A stretch of DNA of 33,561 nt from Azospirillaceae bacterium. Lineage in GTDB: Bacteria > Pseudomonadota > Alphaproteobacteria > Azospirillales > Azospirillaceae. The stretch is from positions 1-33,561 of the forward strand of contig JANQJV010000042.1 of the NCBI GenBank assembly GCA_028281465.1, given 5' to 3'. Of this stretch, positions 1 to 9,369 are shown piece after piece (position 1 is the first letter of the stretch; the number at the start of each line of letters is the position of its first letter). The notes under the pieces were generated by a model. The model was not told the origin of the DNA. It saw only the letters and a program-made list of their open reading frames with translations, and did no database searches. The translations under genes and the position numbers were made by a program.

Positions 1-8
1 ACGGGCTG

Positions 9-31
9 GGCCGACGGGGCGTCGGCGCTCC
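9..31 (-). repeat. REP-like palindromic unit (copy 1)
   Basis: Read on the minus strand this is GGAGCGCCGAC, a short loop, then GTCGGCC: a GGAGCG head followed by a GC-rich hairpin. The same head and stem recur at 33471-33496, and in variant form at 22916-22947 and 22997-23028. It lies upstream of hldE, outside any gene I can see. The family resemblance to REP elements with a GTGGGAGCG head is an inference from the pattern. Confidence 0.55.
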
Positions 32-180
32 GGGATGTGGCCACGACCCGCCCAGAGGTTCATCCTCTGCGGGACGGCGGCAGACGGTGAGAACTTGAGT
101 AATTCCGTAATCTTATGCAGCCTTGATCACCATGCCGACATACCATGTTTTCCGCTTCTCATCCGACGGACCCTAAGGCC

Positions 181-1641
181 ATGAGCGATCTTGCCCGCGC
201 CATCGACTCCCTCGCCGGCACCGTCGTGCTCTGCGTCGGCGACGTGATGCTCGATCGTTTCGTCTATGGCACAGTCGAGCGCATCTCGCCCGAGGCCCCG
301 ATTCCGGTGCTGCGCGAACACCGGACCACCACCATGCTTGGTGGAGCCGGTAACGTGACGACAAACCTGGCTGCCCTCGGCTGTGACAGCCGTTTCGTAG
401 CGGTGACCGGCAGTGACGAGGCCGGTTCTGGCATCCTGCGCCTGTTGGTCGAACAGGGCCTGGCGGACGGCTGCCACATGATCACGCAGCGCGACCGCCT
501 GACATCGGTGAAAACTCGCTTCATGGCCAGCAATCAGCAGCTCCTGCGCCTGGACAGTGAGACGGTGGCGCCGGTGGACGAGGTAACGGCGAGCAAATTG
601 ATCCATGCCGTCAGCCACGCCCTGTCGGAGGCGACCTGCGTCACATTATCCGACTATGGCAAAGGCGTGCTTACGCCGGCGGTGACCGAGGCGATCATTA
701 CCGCAGCCCGGCAAGCTGGCCGACCCGTCGTGGTGGACCCAAAGGATACGGACTTCCGTCGCTACCGCGGTGCGGCAGTCTTGACACCGAACCGGCGCGA
801 GTTGTCTGAGGCCGCCCGCCTGCCGACCGGCACCGACGACGAGGTGGTGGCCGCGGCACAAAGGATCATCGAAACGTGCGGAATCGGCGCAATCGTCACC
901 ACCCGTAGCGAAGAAGGCCTGAGTCTGGTCGCCGCCGACGGGCTGGTTTTGCATCAACCCGCACAGGCCCGCGAGGTGTTCGACGTCTCCGGCGCTGGCG
1001 ACACCGTTGTGGCCGTGCTGGCGGCCGGGCTAGGGGCCGGACTGGCCCTACCGGATGCCGCGCGCATCGCCAACTTGGCGGCCGGTATCGTCGTGGGCAA
1101 GGTCGGGACCGCGGTGGTGCGGGGGGCTGAACTGCTGGCCGCGTTGCATCATGAAGAGTGGCGCTTGGGAGAAACCAAGGTTGCGTCTTTGACCAGTGCC
1201 TTTGACTTCGTGGAGCGTTGGCGCCGCCGCGGCCAACGCATCGGCTTCACCAACGGCTGCTTCGACCTGCTTCACCCCGGCCACGTTTCCCTGCTCACCC
1301 AGGCGCGCGCCACCTGCGATCGGCTTGTGGTCGGTTTGAACAGCGACGAATCGGTACGGCGCCTGAAGGGTGAACACCGCCCGGTGCAGAGCGAGGCAGC
1401 CCGCGCCGCCGTGCTTGCCTCATTGTCTACAGTCGATCTGGTCGTTATCTTTGGCGAGGACACACCATACAACCTGATCCGGGCGCTGCGCCCGGATACG
1501 CTGGTGAAAGGCGCGGACTACACCGTCGATCAAGTGGTCGGCGCCGATATCGTTACGGCGCAGGGCGGCCGAGTCGTGTTGGCTGATCTGGCGCCCGGTC
1601 ACAGCACGACTGCGACCATCGCACGCCTGTCCCAAGCTTGA
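181..1641 (+). CDS. hldE: Bifunctional heptose 7-phosphate kinase / heptose 1-phosphate adenylyltransferase HldE
   Basis: Cytoplasmic enzyme making ADP-heptose for lipopolysaccharide core. It phosphorylates D-glycero-D-manno-heptose 7-phosphate and later adenylylates heptose 1-phosphate. Counting from the alternative ATG at 145, residues about 25-335 form a PfkB/ribokinase domain with VGDVMLDR near 31-38, GGAGN at 66-70 and the anion-hole/catalytic motif DVSGAGDT at 280-287. Residues about 365-495 form a nucleotidyltransferase with the HPGH motif at 377-380 and a terminal GHSTT. Both halves are intact, about 486 residues, usual for the fused form. I prefer the ATG at 181 because it is preceded by AAGG and puts the kinase motif at the usual distance from the start; the ATG at 145 has no visible ribosome site. 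The next gene starts 12 bp downstream, suggesting co-transcription. Confidence 0.96.
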   Translation: MSDLARAIDSLAGTVVLCVGDVMLDRFVYGTVERISPEAPIPVLREHRTTTMLGGAGNVTTNLAALGCDSRFVAVTGSDEAGSGILRLLVEQGLADGCHMITQRDRLTSVKTRFMASNQQLLRLDSETVAPVDEVTASKLIHAVSHALSEATCVTLSDYGKGVLTPAVTEAIITAARQAGRPVVVDPKDTDFRRYRGAAVLTPNRRELSEAARLPTGTDDEVVAAAQRIIETCGIGAIVTTRSEEGLSLVAADGLVLHQPAQAREVFDVSGAGDTVVAVLAAGLGAGLALPDAARIANLAAGIVVGKVGTAVVRGAELLAALHHEEWRLGETKVASLTSAFDFVERWRRRGQRIGFTNGCFDLLHPGHVSLLTQARATCDRLVVGLNSDESVRRLKGEHRPVQSEAARAAVLASLSTVDLVVIFGEDTPYNLIRALRPDTLVKGADYTVDQVVGADIVTAQGGRVVLADLAPGHSTTATIARLSQA

Positions 1642-1653
1642 CGGCGCCTTGCC

Positions 1654-2262
1654 ATGCCGACCGCCCTAGAGACCGCGATCTACGGCCTGACCTGGGTCAG
1701 CTTCGGTGCCGGCCATAGCGTGCTTGCCCTCGCCTCGGTCAAGGATCGCGTATCAAGCCGCCTCCGACCGCACTACCGGCTGGTCTACAACGTGCTGGCC
1801 ACCCTCCACCTCGGTGCGATGCTGGGCGTCGGTTGGTGGCTGCTCGGCGGCTACCCCAACTACGCGACTGGCACGCTCTTCGGCACTATCCAGTTGGCCG
1901 CTACTCTGGCCGGTGTTGTCGTGATGGTGGTGGCGTCCCGGGGCTACGATCTGGGTCGGCTTTCCGGACTGAAGCAGATCCGTTGTGCCAGGGCCGGGCT
2001 CGAGCTGCCGGAGGACGAACCTTTGCGGCGCGATGGCCTGCACCGCTTTGTCCGGCATCCGATTTACGCTGGCGGTTTCCTGTTCCTGTGGGGGCGTGCC
2101 GTCGACCCGCTGGGGCTGCATACGGCCATTTGGGGCAGTGTCTATCTCATCGTTGGCATCGTTCTGGAAGAACGCAAGCTGGTACATCTGTACGGCGACG
2201 CCTACCGTGACTATCGGCGCCGGGTGCCTGCCGTGTTGCCGTGGCGAGGTCAAGCAGTGTAA
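1654..2262 (+). CDS. Integral-membrane methyltransferase, ICMT/NnrU-like
   Basis: A 202-residue hydrophobic protein with four or five likely membrane spans. The N-terminal part (GHSVLALASVKDR, residues 20-32) resembles NnrU-type proteins. The C-terminal part carries the hallmark of the isoprenylcysteine carboxyl methyltransferase/PEMT fold: RHPIY at 134-138, EERKL at 172-176 and YRDYRRRVPAVLPW ending near 197. Members use S-adenosylmethionine to methylate membrane-embedded or lipophilic substrates. The substrate cannot be read from the sequence, and bacteria lack classical prenylated CaaX proteins. It follows hldE by 12 bp and probably shares its transcript, which hints at an envelope role but does not prove one. 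Confidence 0.8.
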   Translation: MPTALETAIYGLTWVSFGAGHSVLALASVKDRVSSRLRPHYRLVYNVLATLHLGAMLGVGWWLLGGYPNYATGTLFGTIQLAATLAGVVVMVVASRGYDLGRLSGLKQIRCARAGLELPEDEPLRRDGLHRFVRHPIYAGGFLFLWGRAVDPLGLHTAIWGSVYLIVGIVLEERKLVHLYGDAYRDYRRRVPAVLPWRGQAV

Positions 2263-2408
2263 CGACGGCACCGGGCCGCCCAGCGCCTTGATCTCCTGAC
2301 CCCTGAGATAGCGCATCGGGCATACTGACACCGTATCGCAAAAAGCGGACTCACGGCGCCGGGCCGGAACCGCTGTGGTGACAGTCGTCCCGGCTGCTCT
2401 CCATTCGG

Positions 2409-3359
2409 TCAGACCAAGCGCTTGAAACGCTCGGTCGCGGCGATCAGAGCGATGCGCGTGCTCGGCTCCATGGCCGAGTGACCAGCATCGGGCACCACCT
2501 GGTAGTCGGCCTCAGGCCAACAGCGGTGCAATTCCGCTGCCGTCACAATTGGACATATAATATCGTATCTCCCATGGATGATAACGGCTGGAATGCCACG
2601 GATGCGAGCAATATCGCGCAGTAATTTGTCTTCTGGTTGAAATAAATTATTTCTGAAGTAGTGGCATTCGATGCGCGCCAAACCCAATGCGTGGCTGTCC
2701 TCTGCCGCGACGGACAACAGGTCCGGATTCAGCAGGAGGGAAGAGCAAGCCCCTTCATAAACACTCCACGAGCGCGCTGCTGCCAGACGGACAGTAGCAT
2801 CACCGGCATTCAGGCGGCGCCAATACCCCTCGAGCAAGTCACTGCGCTCAGTCTGTGGCAAAAAACCGCTAAACGCCGACCAAGCTTCTGGAAAGATCAT
2901 GCCCATGCGGTACAGGAACCAGTCGATCTCCCACCGACGCATTAAGAAAATTCCGCGTAGGATCAGACCAGTCACACGGTCCGGATGAGTCTGTGCATAG
3001 GCCAATGCGAGTGTGCTGCCCCACGATCCACCGAACAGCAACCAACCATCCACGCCCAAGACCCGACGCAGATGTTCCAGATCATCGATTAAATGCTCAG
3101 TGGTGTTGTGCCGAATGTCGCCCAAAGGCGACGACCGGCCAGCGCCGCGTTGGTCAACAAGGACGATTCGGTAGTGCGATGGATCGAAGAATCGGCGGTG
3201 CGTCGCCGAGCAGCCGGCACCGGGACCGCCGTGCAGGAACAGGATGGGCGCCCCTTTCGGATTACCGCATTGTTCCCAGTACAGGGTATGGACCTCATCG
3301 ACACGCAGAAAGCCGTTCTGGTACGGCTCGATGGAGGGGTAGAGGTCACGGCGCGGCAT
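2409..3359 (-). CDS. pip: Proline iminopeptidase, peptidase family S33
   Basis: A 316-residue cytoplasmic alpha/beta hydrolase that releases N-terminal proline from peptides. The oxyanion motif HGGPGAG is at residues 43-49, the nucleophile elbow GGSWGS centres on Ser112, the acid is Asp266 in GRYDIICP, and the base is His294 in DAGHSAMEP. Length and motif order match the prolyl aminopeptidase family closely. The gene is convergent with the hldE operon across a 146-bp spacer in which I see no clear hairpin. It lies 93 bp downstream of the dehydratase gene on the same strand and may be read from the same transcript. Confidence 0.93.
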   Translation of the reverse strand: MPRRDLYPSIEPYQNGFLRVDEVHTLYWEQCGNPKGAPILFLHGGPGAGCSATHRRFFDPSHYRIVLVDQRGAGRSSPLGDIRHNTTEHLIDDLEHLRRVLGVDGWLLFGGSWGSTLALAYAQTHPDRVTGLILRGIFLMRRWEIDWFLYRMGMIFPEAWSAFSGFLPQTERSDLLEGYWRRLNAGDATVRLAAARSWSVYEGACSSLLLNPDLLSVAAEDSHALGLARIECHYFRNNLFQPEDKLLRDIARIRGIPAVIIHGRYDIICPIVTAAELHRCWPEADYQVVPDAGHSAMEPSTRIALIAATERFKRLV

Positions 3360-3452
3360 GGGCGGTTCCAGGATGTTCGGTGCCCGGGAGCTTACGGCGT
3401 GAACCCGCGAACCGCAAAGCAGCCATACCGGTCAATCCTGCGCCGGTGCGGG

Positions 3453-4427
3453 TCATGCCGCCGCCGCAGGCGCCCCTCCAGCCAAGACTTGCCGGAACAC
3501 AGGGCGATCGACATTGCCGCCGCTCAGGATGACGGCGACCCGACGCCCCCGCTGACAATCCCGCTCCTGTAGCAGGGCCGCCAGCGGGGCAGCGCCTGCC
3601 CCCTCGGCCACATTGTGCGTGGCAGAGAAGTACAGGCGCATGGCGGTGGCGATCTCATCGTCCGTGACGCGCAAGATGCGGTCGACCCCAGCCCGAATCT
3701 GTGTCAGCGCCTGCGCGTCGGGAAGGCGGCAAGCCATTCCGTCGGCAAAGGTGTGTGCGGTTTCCGTGGTCACGCGCTCACCCCGTTCGAAGGACAACGC
3801 ATAAGCCGGGGCTTCCGTCGACACGACACCAACAATGCGTGTGCCGAGATGGAGCAGATCGCGTACACGAATCAGGCCGCAGATACCCGACCCCATGCCA
3901 ATGGGTACGTAGACGGTGTCGAGATGCGGGACAGCCTGGAACAACTCCAACGCATAGGTGGCGACACCGGTGACCAGATCGACATGGAACGGCGGCACCA
4001 TCTCGAAGCCACGTTCGTCGGCGATCCGTCGGGCGTGGGTCCGTGCCACGTCGAAATCGTGACCGGCGACTACGAGTTCGGCCCCGAAGCCGCGCATGGC
4101 ATCGTTCTTCTCCACGCTGTTACCGTCCGGTACGACGATGGTGACCGGCACACCGGCCGCACGCCCAGCATAGGCAAGGCTCTGGCCGTGATTGCCGCGT
4201 GTCGCGCTGACCAGGCCCGGTACATGTGGCCGCTCACGGCTTAGCCGGTCGAGATAGAGCAAACCACCGCGCACCTTGAACGCTCCAGTCGGCGTGTGGT
4301 TTTCGTGCTTAACCCAGACCGAGCAGCCGGTCGCTTCGGCAAGCAGCGGCCAAGCGAATTGGGGCGTGGGGCCGAAACACCGATGAACCAGCTTTGCTGC
4401 CTGCTCGAGCGCGTCACGGTCGAACAT
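3453..4427 (-). CDS. PLP-dependent threonine/serine dehydratase-like enzyme
   Basis: A 324-residue fold-type II PLP enzyme. The Schiff-base lysine is Lys51 in GAFKVRGG, a glycine-rich phosphate-binding loop (GMGSGICG) lies mid-protein, and SGGNVD near the C-terminus is the usual cofactor-ring contact. The length fits the catalytic domain of threonine ammonia-lyase without a C-terminal ACT domain, so allosteric isoleucine control is not expected. Related enzymes include serine racemase, hydroxyaspartate ammonia-lyase and EutB-type dehydratases, so the exact substrate is open. The start at 4427 is chosen because it begins with the family's usual N-terminus; an in-frame extension to 4514 would only run back into the upstream metallopeptidase gene. 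It overlaps that gene by 14 bp, so the two are translationally coupled. Confidence 0.85.
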   Translation of the reverse strand: MFDRDALEQAAKLVHRCFGPTPQFAWPLLAEATGCSVWVKHENHTPTGAFKVRGGLLYLDRLSRERPHVPGLVSATRGNHGQSLAYAGRAAGVPVTIVVPDGNSVEKNDAMRGFGAELVVAGHDFDVARTHARRIADERGFEMVPPFHVDLVTGVATYALELFQAVPHLDTVYVPIGMGSGICGLIRVRDLLHLGTRIVGVVSTEAPAYALSFERGERVTTETAHTFADGMACRLPDAQALTQIRAGVDRILRVTDDEIATAMRLYFSATHNVAEGAGAAPLAALLQERDCQRGRRVAVILSGGNVDRPVFRQVLAGGAPAAAA

Positions 4428-5796
4428 GGGGGTCTCCGTTTTCGGTAGGCTCGGCGACAACGGGCATGCTCCCATCGACAATGGAACGACGGAGCCATGC
4501 CAAGGGCGCTCCATCGTCCAGCACGGTCATCGCATCAACAGGCCGAACGCCAAGATCCTGCCACAACCTGCCCAACGCAACCGGATGAACCGAGCCGGCA
4601 TGGCGCGCGTACAGGCGGGTCATGACGTCGACCCCCAACGCACGGTCACAGGCGGCGATCATTTCTCCGACCGATATGACCCGGCGCGCCGCGCCACCAT
4701 CCTGCCGCACCGCGCGCAGGCAGTGCTCCAACCCGGCACGTCCCGCGGTGGCCTGGCGCAGGCCGACATCGGCCAGAAGCATCCAGAGGGCGCCGCCCCA
4801 ATAGGTGCCAACAAAGCCACCCCCCGCCAGACCGGTGGCGGCCATCACTGTGGCTCCCTGCGGTAACCTCCGCCGAAACCCGGCCCATACCTGCGCCGGG
4901 CCAAGCCGGCCCATGCGCGCCCGGATGATCGGCTCCAGATAGGTCGCCAGGCCCTCCGCAAACCAGGGATCCCCCTTGATGTGGGGATGGCCGACATGAA
5001 CGAACTCGTGCACCAGCACCCAGTCCTCAGCCAAGGCTCGAGCATCGACCCGCTCTCCCACCATCAGAGCAACCGACAGACCTCCGCCGCGCATCACCCG
5101 GCCGAACAGAACGCCGTAGCGACCCGACCGAGGTAACACCGCCAACAGCACCAAGGGTTCGGACAGACCGCCCCAGAAGTTCACGGTGGCGGTAACCGAC
5201 TGACGCACCCAGGTCAACAGGGCTGCGTCGCCGAGCGTGAACGTGCCGTCCAGGAAAACAACAAGCACCTGCCCGGGTTCGCCGTCCACAGTGGCGAACG
5301 GCAGGGAATGGCGGCGCAGACGACCAAAAACCGTATAGCCGGCCGCGAACAGTGTGTCAGCGTCGATACGGATGCGCCCCTCGGCATCGGCCATGGCGCT
5401 CGCCATGGACATACCGGGCGCCACGGTCACTGTCACCTCAAGTGCAACCGGTCGGCCATCGATCGTATCCGGATAAGGGAGCCAAGTGCCGCCGTTGACG
5501 ATGACGGAGTTACCGATGCGGAACGCCTCGCCCAACCGCCGGGCCGACGCGGTCATGGCCGCCAGATCGACCCGGTATCGGCCAGCGCCACCGTCGAAGG
5601 CAAGCTTGGTGTGCCGGTCGGCCCGGCTGTTCATGGTCAAGAGCTCGGTCACGCCGGCGTCGCACCGTACCGTGCCTTCGAGTACGAACGCGGCAGAGAC
5701 GGCAACCTCATAGCGACACGCCGTACCTACGACAGCAGCGGCCGGACCTGCCCAAATCGCCAATGCCCCCACCAGCACCAACACCCCTGTGCCCAT
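4414..5796 (-). CDS. Exported MA-clan metallopeptidase-like protein
   Basis: A 460-residue protein beginning with a hydrophobic, alanine-rich stretch ending near residue 21, consistent with a Sec signal peptide. Zinc-binding HEFVH lies at residues 263-267. It is followed 13 residues later by WFAEGLATY (278-286), whose Glu281 is the likely third ligand. This HExxH-plus-EGLA spacing is typical of the short peptidase-MA-like families and shorter than in classical M1 aminopeptidases. The first 250 residues look beta-rich and are not recognised. The start at 5796 is chosen because it opens the signal peptide; an upstream in-frame ATG at 5889 adds a proline- and glycine-rich leader without such a signal. 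The gene overlaps the following dehydratase gene. The substrate is unknown. Confidence 0.65.
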   Translation of the reverse strand: MGTGVLVLVGALAIWAGPAAAVVGTACRYEVAVSAAFVLEGTVRCDAGVTELLTMNSRADRHTKLAFDGGAGRYRVDLAAMTASARRLGEAFRIGNSVIVNGGTWLPYPDTIDGRPVALEVTVTVAPGMSMASAMADAEGRIRIDADTLFAAGYTVFGRLRRHSLPFATVDGEPGQVLVVFLDGTFTLGDAALLTWVRQSVTATVNFWGGLSEPLVLLAVLPRSGRYGVLFGRVMRGGGLSVALMVGERVDARALAEDWVLVHEFVHVGHPHIKGDPWFAEGLATYLEPIIRARMGRLGPAQVWAGFRRRLPQGATVMAATGLAGGGFVGTYWGGALWMLLADVGLRQATAGRAGLEHCLRAVRQDGGAARRVISVGEMIAACDRALGVDVMTRLYARHAGSVHPVALGRLWQDLGVRPVDAMTVLDDGAPLAWLRRSIVDGSMPVVAEPTENGDPHVRP

Positions 5797-5917
5797 GCCC
5801 CGTATCTCCGGACCTGCGAGAGCCAACAAAAACGGCCCCCCGCCGCCGAGTATGGAGGGATCGGACTGCCGGACCCATCGAGGCGGCAACCGTTCACCAG
5901 GACGTGAAGCGCGGGCA

Positions 5918-7381
5918 TCAAGCGCTTTCGATTTGTGCCAGAAAATCCTCGACCTCTTGCGTCAACCGACCGGCCTGATCCTTCAGACCGCGGATGAACT
6001 CCAGCGTGTCACCAACCATCTGGCCGGTCTCCGAAGCACTACGGCTGACCTCTCCGATGCTCCCGGTCACGGTCTGTGTGCCTTCGGCTGCCTGCTGGAG
6101 GTTGCGGGCAATCTCTTCTATGGCAGCGCCCTGCTGTTCGACGGCGGCGGCAATGGTGGTGGTGATCTCGCTCATGCGTTCAATGGTTCCGCCTATGCTG
6201 CGGATAGCACCAACAGCCAAGGCTGTGACCTCTTGCATAGCGCCGACCTGGGCCTGGATATCCTCCGTCGCCTTGCCGGTCTGGTGTGCGAGATTCTTGA
6301 CCTCGCTCGCGACCACGGCAAAACCCCTGCCGGCGTCGCCGGCGCGTGCCGCCTCGATGGTCGCGTTGAGCGCCAGCAGGTTCGTCTGTGCGGCGATGCT
6401 GTTGATCAGATCAACGATCTCGCCAATTTTCTGCGCTGCATCGGACAGGCTGCCAACGGTTTGGTTGGTGCGGCCGGCCTCCTCGACGGCGACCGCGGCA
6501 ATGCGCGTGGACTCGCTCACCTGGCGGCCGATCTCGCTCACCGAAGCGGAGAGCTGCTCAGTCGCCGATGCTACGGTCTCGACATTGGCCGACGCCTGCT
6601 CGGCAGCCGATGCCACGGTCATGGCGCGATGGTTCGTCTGTTCCGCCGTTTCGGCCACATGCTGCGCCCGCCCTTCGACGGCACTCACGTCATCGACGAT
6701 GGCCGTCACAAGCGATTGCACGGAAGTCTGGAACTGGGCTGCCAGGCCTGACAACAACTCTCGCCGCTCGTGCTCGGTCCGGTCCCGTGCGTCCTGCTGC
6801 TGGCGCAAAAACGCCGCGCGTTCGGCCGCCACGCGCATGTCGTCGTCGCGCTGCCGGTTGACCCAGCTCTCCAAGATCGCCGGCAAGGAGGCAGTCAACC
6901 AGATCAGCGCCGCCGCCTCGCCCGCAACCACGACGGCGTGAACGATCACCCGGTTGAAATCGGCACCATCGGGAAACACGGCTGCCGGATAGACAGCATT
7001 CATCCCCAGGTGATGCAGAGCGATGGCAAGTGCGGAGACCAGGATCACCCGCCAGTCGCAGAAGACGCACAGCATGGCCAAGACGGAGAAATAGGCCATG
7101 TGTAGATCGATTTGCCACGGATGGCCCGCCAACTGGTACACAATGACCGAAATCAGACCGACGAGCGCAATTCCGATCATGAGCCGGCCAGCCAACCCCT
7201 GACGGTTCATGGTCCACACCAGCGAGGCGGCCCCCGCCAGAGCGACCCCAATCAGCACCGGCAGCAGCCAATCATCGCCGCGCAAGGCCGCAACGGCAAA
7301 GATCACCGGCAACTGACCCCAGAGAAACACCAACAGACCGATCCCGGCCCGTGCGCGCAATTGGTCGAGATTCTCCGGCAT
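5918..7381 (-). CDS. Methyl-accepting chemotaxis protein with membrane-embedded sensor
   Basis: A 487-residue chemoreceptor. Residues 12-170 hold about six membrane spans with only short loops, including an HHLGMN...VFP stretch (123-137) and an HAVVVAGE helix (148-155) seen in chemoreceptors whose sensor is the membrane domain itself. There is no large periplasmic ligand domain. A coiled cytoplasmic region follows. The conserved signalling hairpin tip, with [18 protein letters not shown] around 331-348 and [11 protein letters not shown] at 351-361, binds CheA and CheW. The C-terminus lacks an NWETF-like CheR tether. The start at 7381 has GAAGGA a few bases upstream. No other chemotaxis genes are nearby, so the receptor is probably an orphan feeding a distant array. 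Confidence 0.93.
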   Translation of the reverse strand: MPENLDQLRARAGIGLLVFLWGQLPVIFAVAALRGDDWLLPVLIGVALAGAASLVWTMNRQGLAGRLMIGIALVGLISVIVYQLAGHPWQIDLHMAYFSVLAMLCVFCDWRVILVSALAIALHHLGMNAVYPAAVFPDGADFNRVIVHAVVVAGEAAALIWLTASLPAILESWVNRQRDDDMRVAAERAAFLRQQQDARDRTEHERRELLSGLAAQFQTSVQSLVTAIVDDVSAVEGRAQHVAETAEQTNHRAMTVASAAEQASANVETVASATEQLSASVSEIGRQVSESTRIAAVAVEEAGRTNQTVGSLSDAAQKIGEIVDLINSIAAQTNLLALNATIEAARAGDAGRGFAVVASEVKNLAHQTGKATEDIQAQVGAMQEVTALAVGAIRSIGGTIERMSEITTTIAAAVEQQGAAIEEIARNLQQAAEGTQTVTGSIGEVSRSASETGQMVGDTLEFIRGLKDQAGRLTQEVEDFLAQIESA

Positions 7382-7424
7382 GGGGTTTCCTTCGCTTGGG
7401 TCGAGCCCGGGTACTGGGCAATGT

Positions 7425-7778
7425 CTACACACGGCTCAAGAGCGACGAGCCAAGGCATGCGGCGAACCCCATCGGATCAACGATCATCCAGGCGCCAGCC
7501 CGCCGCAACCGCCGCAACAGGTCTGGAGCCGGCGAACGGATCACGACGACATTGTCCCAGCCACCGCGCGCGATGACCGTGGCACCAGTCCCCCCGGCCC
7601 GTTGAAAGGTCTCCGTCCAACTCAAGCCCGGTGCGAACACCGCCGCCACCGGCCGGCCGTCGGCCGACGGTGTGAGAGCAACCGCCGCCGTGCCGAATAC
7701 GCTGGCGATCAGAAATAGGAACACTGGCCAGACGGAGACGAGAGTCTCCGACCGGCTTCGTCGCACGGTTGGCGTCAC
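7425..7778 (-). CDS. Small single-span membrane protein of unknown function
   Basis: About 117 residues if it starts at the GTG at 7778, which is preceded by GGAGGA at good spacing; in-frame ATGs at 7790 and 7808 are alternatives. A basic N-terminus leads into one hydrophobic segment near residues 14-32, either an uncleaved signal anchor or a signal peptide. The remaining domain of about 80 residues includes a [25 protein letters not shown]-like stretch that reads as a compact alpha/beta fold. I do not recognise the family. It ends 43 bp before the chemoreceptor gene on the same strand and may be co-transcribed, which makes an accessory role possible but unproven. Confidence 0.45.
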   Translation of the reverse strand: MTPTVRRSRSETLVSVWPVFLFLIASVFGTAAVALTPSADGRPVAAVFAPGLSWTETFQRAGGTGATVIARGGWDNVVVIRSPAPDLLRRLRRAGAWMIVDPMGFAACLGSSLLSRV

Positions 7779-7923
7779 AGATTCCTCCATCAAATGCGTC
7801 ACCGGCATCGACTGCTCATTGGTGCACAAAGGGCAGCGAGGGTTACACAAGATTCCGAAACAATCTGTCACATAGGTGTGATCGTTGATTTGTCTTTTTC
7901 GACGGCGGACCGATGGTGCCGAG

Positions 7924-8793
7924 CTACGGCCAACTCACCATCGGCGGCAACGACATCAGGATAGCCTCAACATTGCCTCCGGTCTTCAGTCCAAACGTGG
8001 TGCCGCGGTCGTACAGCAGGTTGAACTCGACATAGCGGCCACGTCGGACCAGTTGGTGCCGGCGTTGCTCTTCTGTCCAAGGCTGCGTCATGTGCCGGCG
8101 CACAAGACGCGGATACACGTCCAAGAAGGCCTCGCCGACCGCCCGCGTGAACGCGAAGTCGGCTTCCCAGTCGCCGGTGTCGAGGGTGTCGTAGAAGATG
8201 CCGCCGACACCGCGCGGCTCCTCGCGGTGCGCCAGGTAGAAGTAGCGGTCGCACCAGGCCCTGAAATGCGTGTAGTAATCCGCGCCGTGTGCATCGCAGG
8301 CTGCCTGCAGGGCGGCGTGGAAGTCCTGTGTGTCGGTCTCGTCCGGCACCATGGGCGTGAGGTCGGCTCCGCCGCCGAACCAGCCCCGACGAGTGACGAT
8401 GTGGCGCGTGTTCATGTGCGCCGCCGGCACCAGCGGCGACTGCAAGTGGGCGACCAGACTGATGCCGCTGGCCCAGAACCGGCCGTCCGCTTCGGCCCCC
8501 GGAATCTGTTTGCGGAAGTCCTCACTGAAGACACCCTGCACAGTGGAGACGTTGACGCCAACTTTTTCGAACACGCGGCCACGCAGGATCGCCATTTCGC
8601 CACCACCGGCATCGCCATCGGTCTGCCCGACAGTCCCGGCATCCCGCTGCCAGCAACGGCGTTCGAAACGGCCCGGTGGCCGGTCGGCCAAAGGACCGTC
8701 CTGCGCGTCTTCGATGGCTTCGAAGGCGGCACACAGCCGATCGCGCAAGGTGGCGAACCAGGCCACAGCGCGGGCTTGGCGGTCGGTGATCAT
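7924..8793 (-). CDS. hemF: Oxygen-dependent coproporphyrinogen III oxidase
   Basis: A 289-residue soluble enzyme that decarboxylates coproporphyrinogen III to protoporphyrinogen IX using oxygen, the aerobic step late in haem synthesis. Visible family motifs are HMNTRH at 126-131, [11 protein letters not shown] at 137-147 and RGVGGIFYD at 194-202, with a C-terminal [15 protein letters not shown] block. Length matches the family. The ATG at 8793 is preceded by AAGGAGGAG and lies 4 bp after the trmL stop, so the two genes form a tight operon. Being next to, though divergent from, the cytochrome bc1 genes fits a need for haem in respiratory complexes. Confidence 0.97.
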   Translation of the reverse strand: MITDRQARAVAWFATLRDRLCAAFEAIEDAQDGPLADRPPGRFERRCWQRDAGTVGQTDGDAGGGEMAILRGRVFEKVGVNVSTVQGVFSEDFRKQIPGAEADGRFWASGISLVAHLQSPLVPAAHMNTRHIVTRRGWFGGGADLTPMVPDETDTQDFHAALQAACDAHGADYYTHFRAWCDRYFYLAHREEPRGVGGIFYDTLDTGDWEADFAFTRAVGEAFLDVYPRLVRRHMTQPWTEEQRRHQLVRRGRYVEFNLLYDRGTTFGLKTGGNVEAILMSLPPMVSWP

Positions 8794-8797
8794 TCGC

Positions 8798-9259
8798 TCA
8801 ACTCTCCTCCTTGGGGGGCCTTTGGGTCTGGCGCACGGCTTCGCCCAACACCATGGCCGCCGCCAGAGCGACATTGAGCGAGCGCAGCGGTGGACGCATG
8901 GGTATCAGCAATCGGGCGTGTGCAGCCTCGTGCACCTCTGCCGGTGCCCCGGCGCTTTCGCGGCCAACGAGCACGAGATCATCTGCCCGGTAGGAAAACG
9001 CCGTATAGACGAGATCACCCTGCGTGGTCAGCAACAACCTGCGGCGGCCCTGCCGCGCGTCCAAAAACCGCAGCCACGAGTCATGGCGCACAAGGTCCAA
9101 GGATGCGACATAGTCCATGACCGCACGTCGCAGCCGGCGATCGTCGAACACGAACCCGCACGGTTCCACAATGTCCATGCCGACGCCCAGGCATGCGCAT
9201 AGGCGCATCATGCTGCCCGTGTTCTGGGGAATGTCGGGTTGGTAGAGGACAAGACGCAA
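8798..9259 (-). CDS. trmL: tRNA (cytidine(34)-2'-O)-methyltransferase TrmL
   Basis: A 153-residue SPOUT-class enzyme that 2'-O-methylates the wobble base of leucine tRNAs using S-adenosylmethionine. The N-terminal strand reads [17 protein letters not shown], the family's signature. The trefoil-knot region carries [10 protein letters not shown] and a terminal [18 protein letters not shown] block. No ATG precedes the conserved N-terminus, so I place the start at the TTG at 9259, which has GGGAG about 8 bases upstream. An ORF can be drawn continuously back to 11506 in this frame, but everything beyond 9259 is the antisense of petA and petB and is not coding. It is divergent from petA. Confidence 0.95.
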   Translation of the reverse strand: MRLVLYQPDIPQNTGSMMRLCACLGVGMDIVEPCGFVFDDRRLRRAVMDYVASLDLVRHDSWLRFLDARQGRRRLLLTTQGDLVYTAFSYRADDLVLVGRESAGAPAEVHEAAHARLLIPMRPPLRSLNVALAAAMVLGEAVRQTQRPPKEES

Positions 9260-9347
9260 AACGCGCTCCCAAGCTCTGATTTCGCGACACTTTGCCGCAG
9301 GACTGTGGCACAGCCGGGATGCAAGTTTATGCTTCCGCACATGGTTA

Positions 9348-9369
9348 GCGTCGACCGGATTGTCGACGC
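9348..9369. promoter_or_regulatory. Perfect 8-bp inverted repeat between trmL and petA
   Basis: GCGTCGAC, six bases, then GTCGACGC. It sits in the 258-bp divergent spacer between trmL and petA, about 150 bp ahead of the petA start. The symmetry suits a dimeric regulator's operator, or a hairpin in either leader. No regulator is encoded beside it. A T-run at 9450-9457 lies between it and petA. Function is inferred only from symmetry and location. Confidence 0.35.

Noticed and set aside
5789-6941. Long plus-strand frames opposite the chemoreceptor
   Set aside because: They are low-complexity Ser/Ala/Cys- or Gly/Leu-rich translations of the antisense of a conserved chemoreceptor signalling domain.
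7885-8877. A 330-codon plus-strand open frame opposite hemF
   Set aside because: HemF on the other strand has all family motifs and a strong ribosome site. The plus-strand frame has no recognisable domain.
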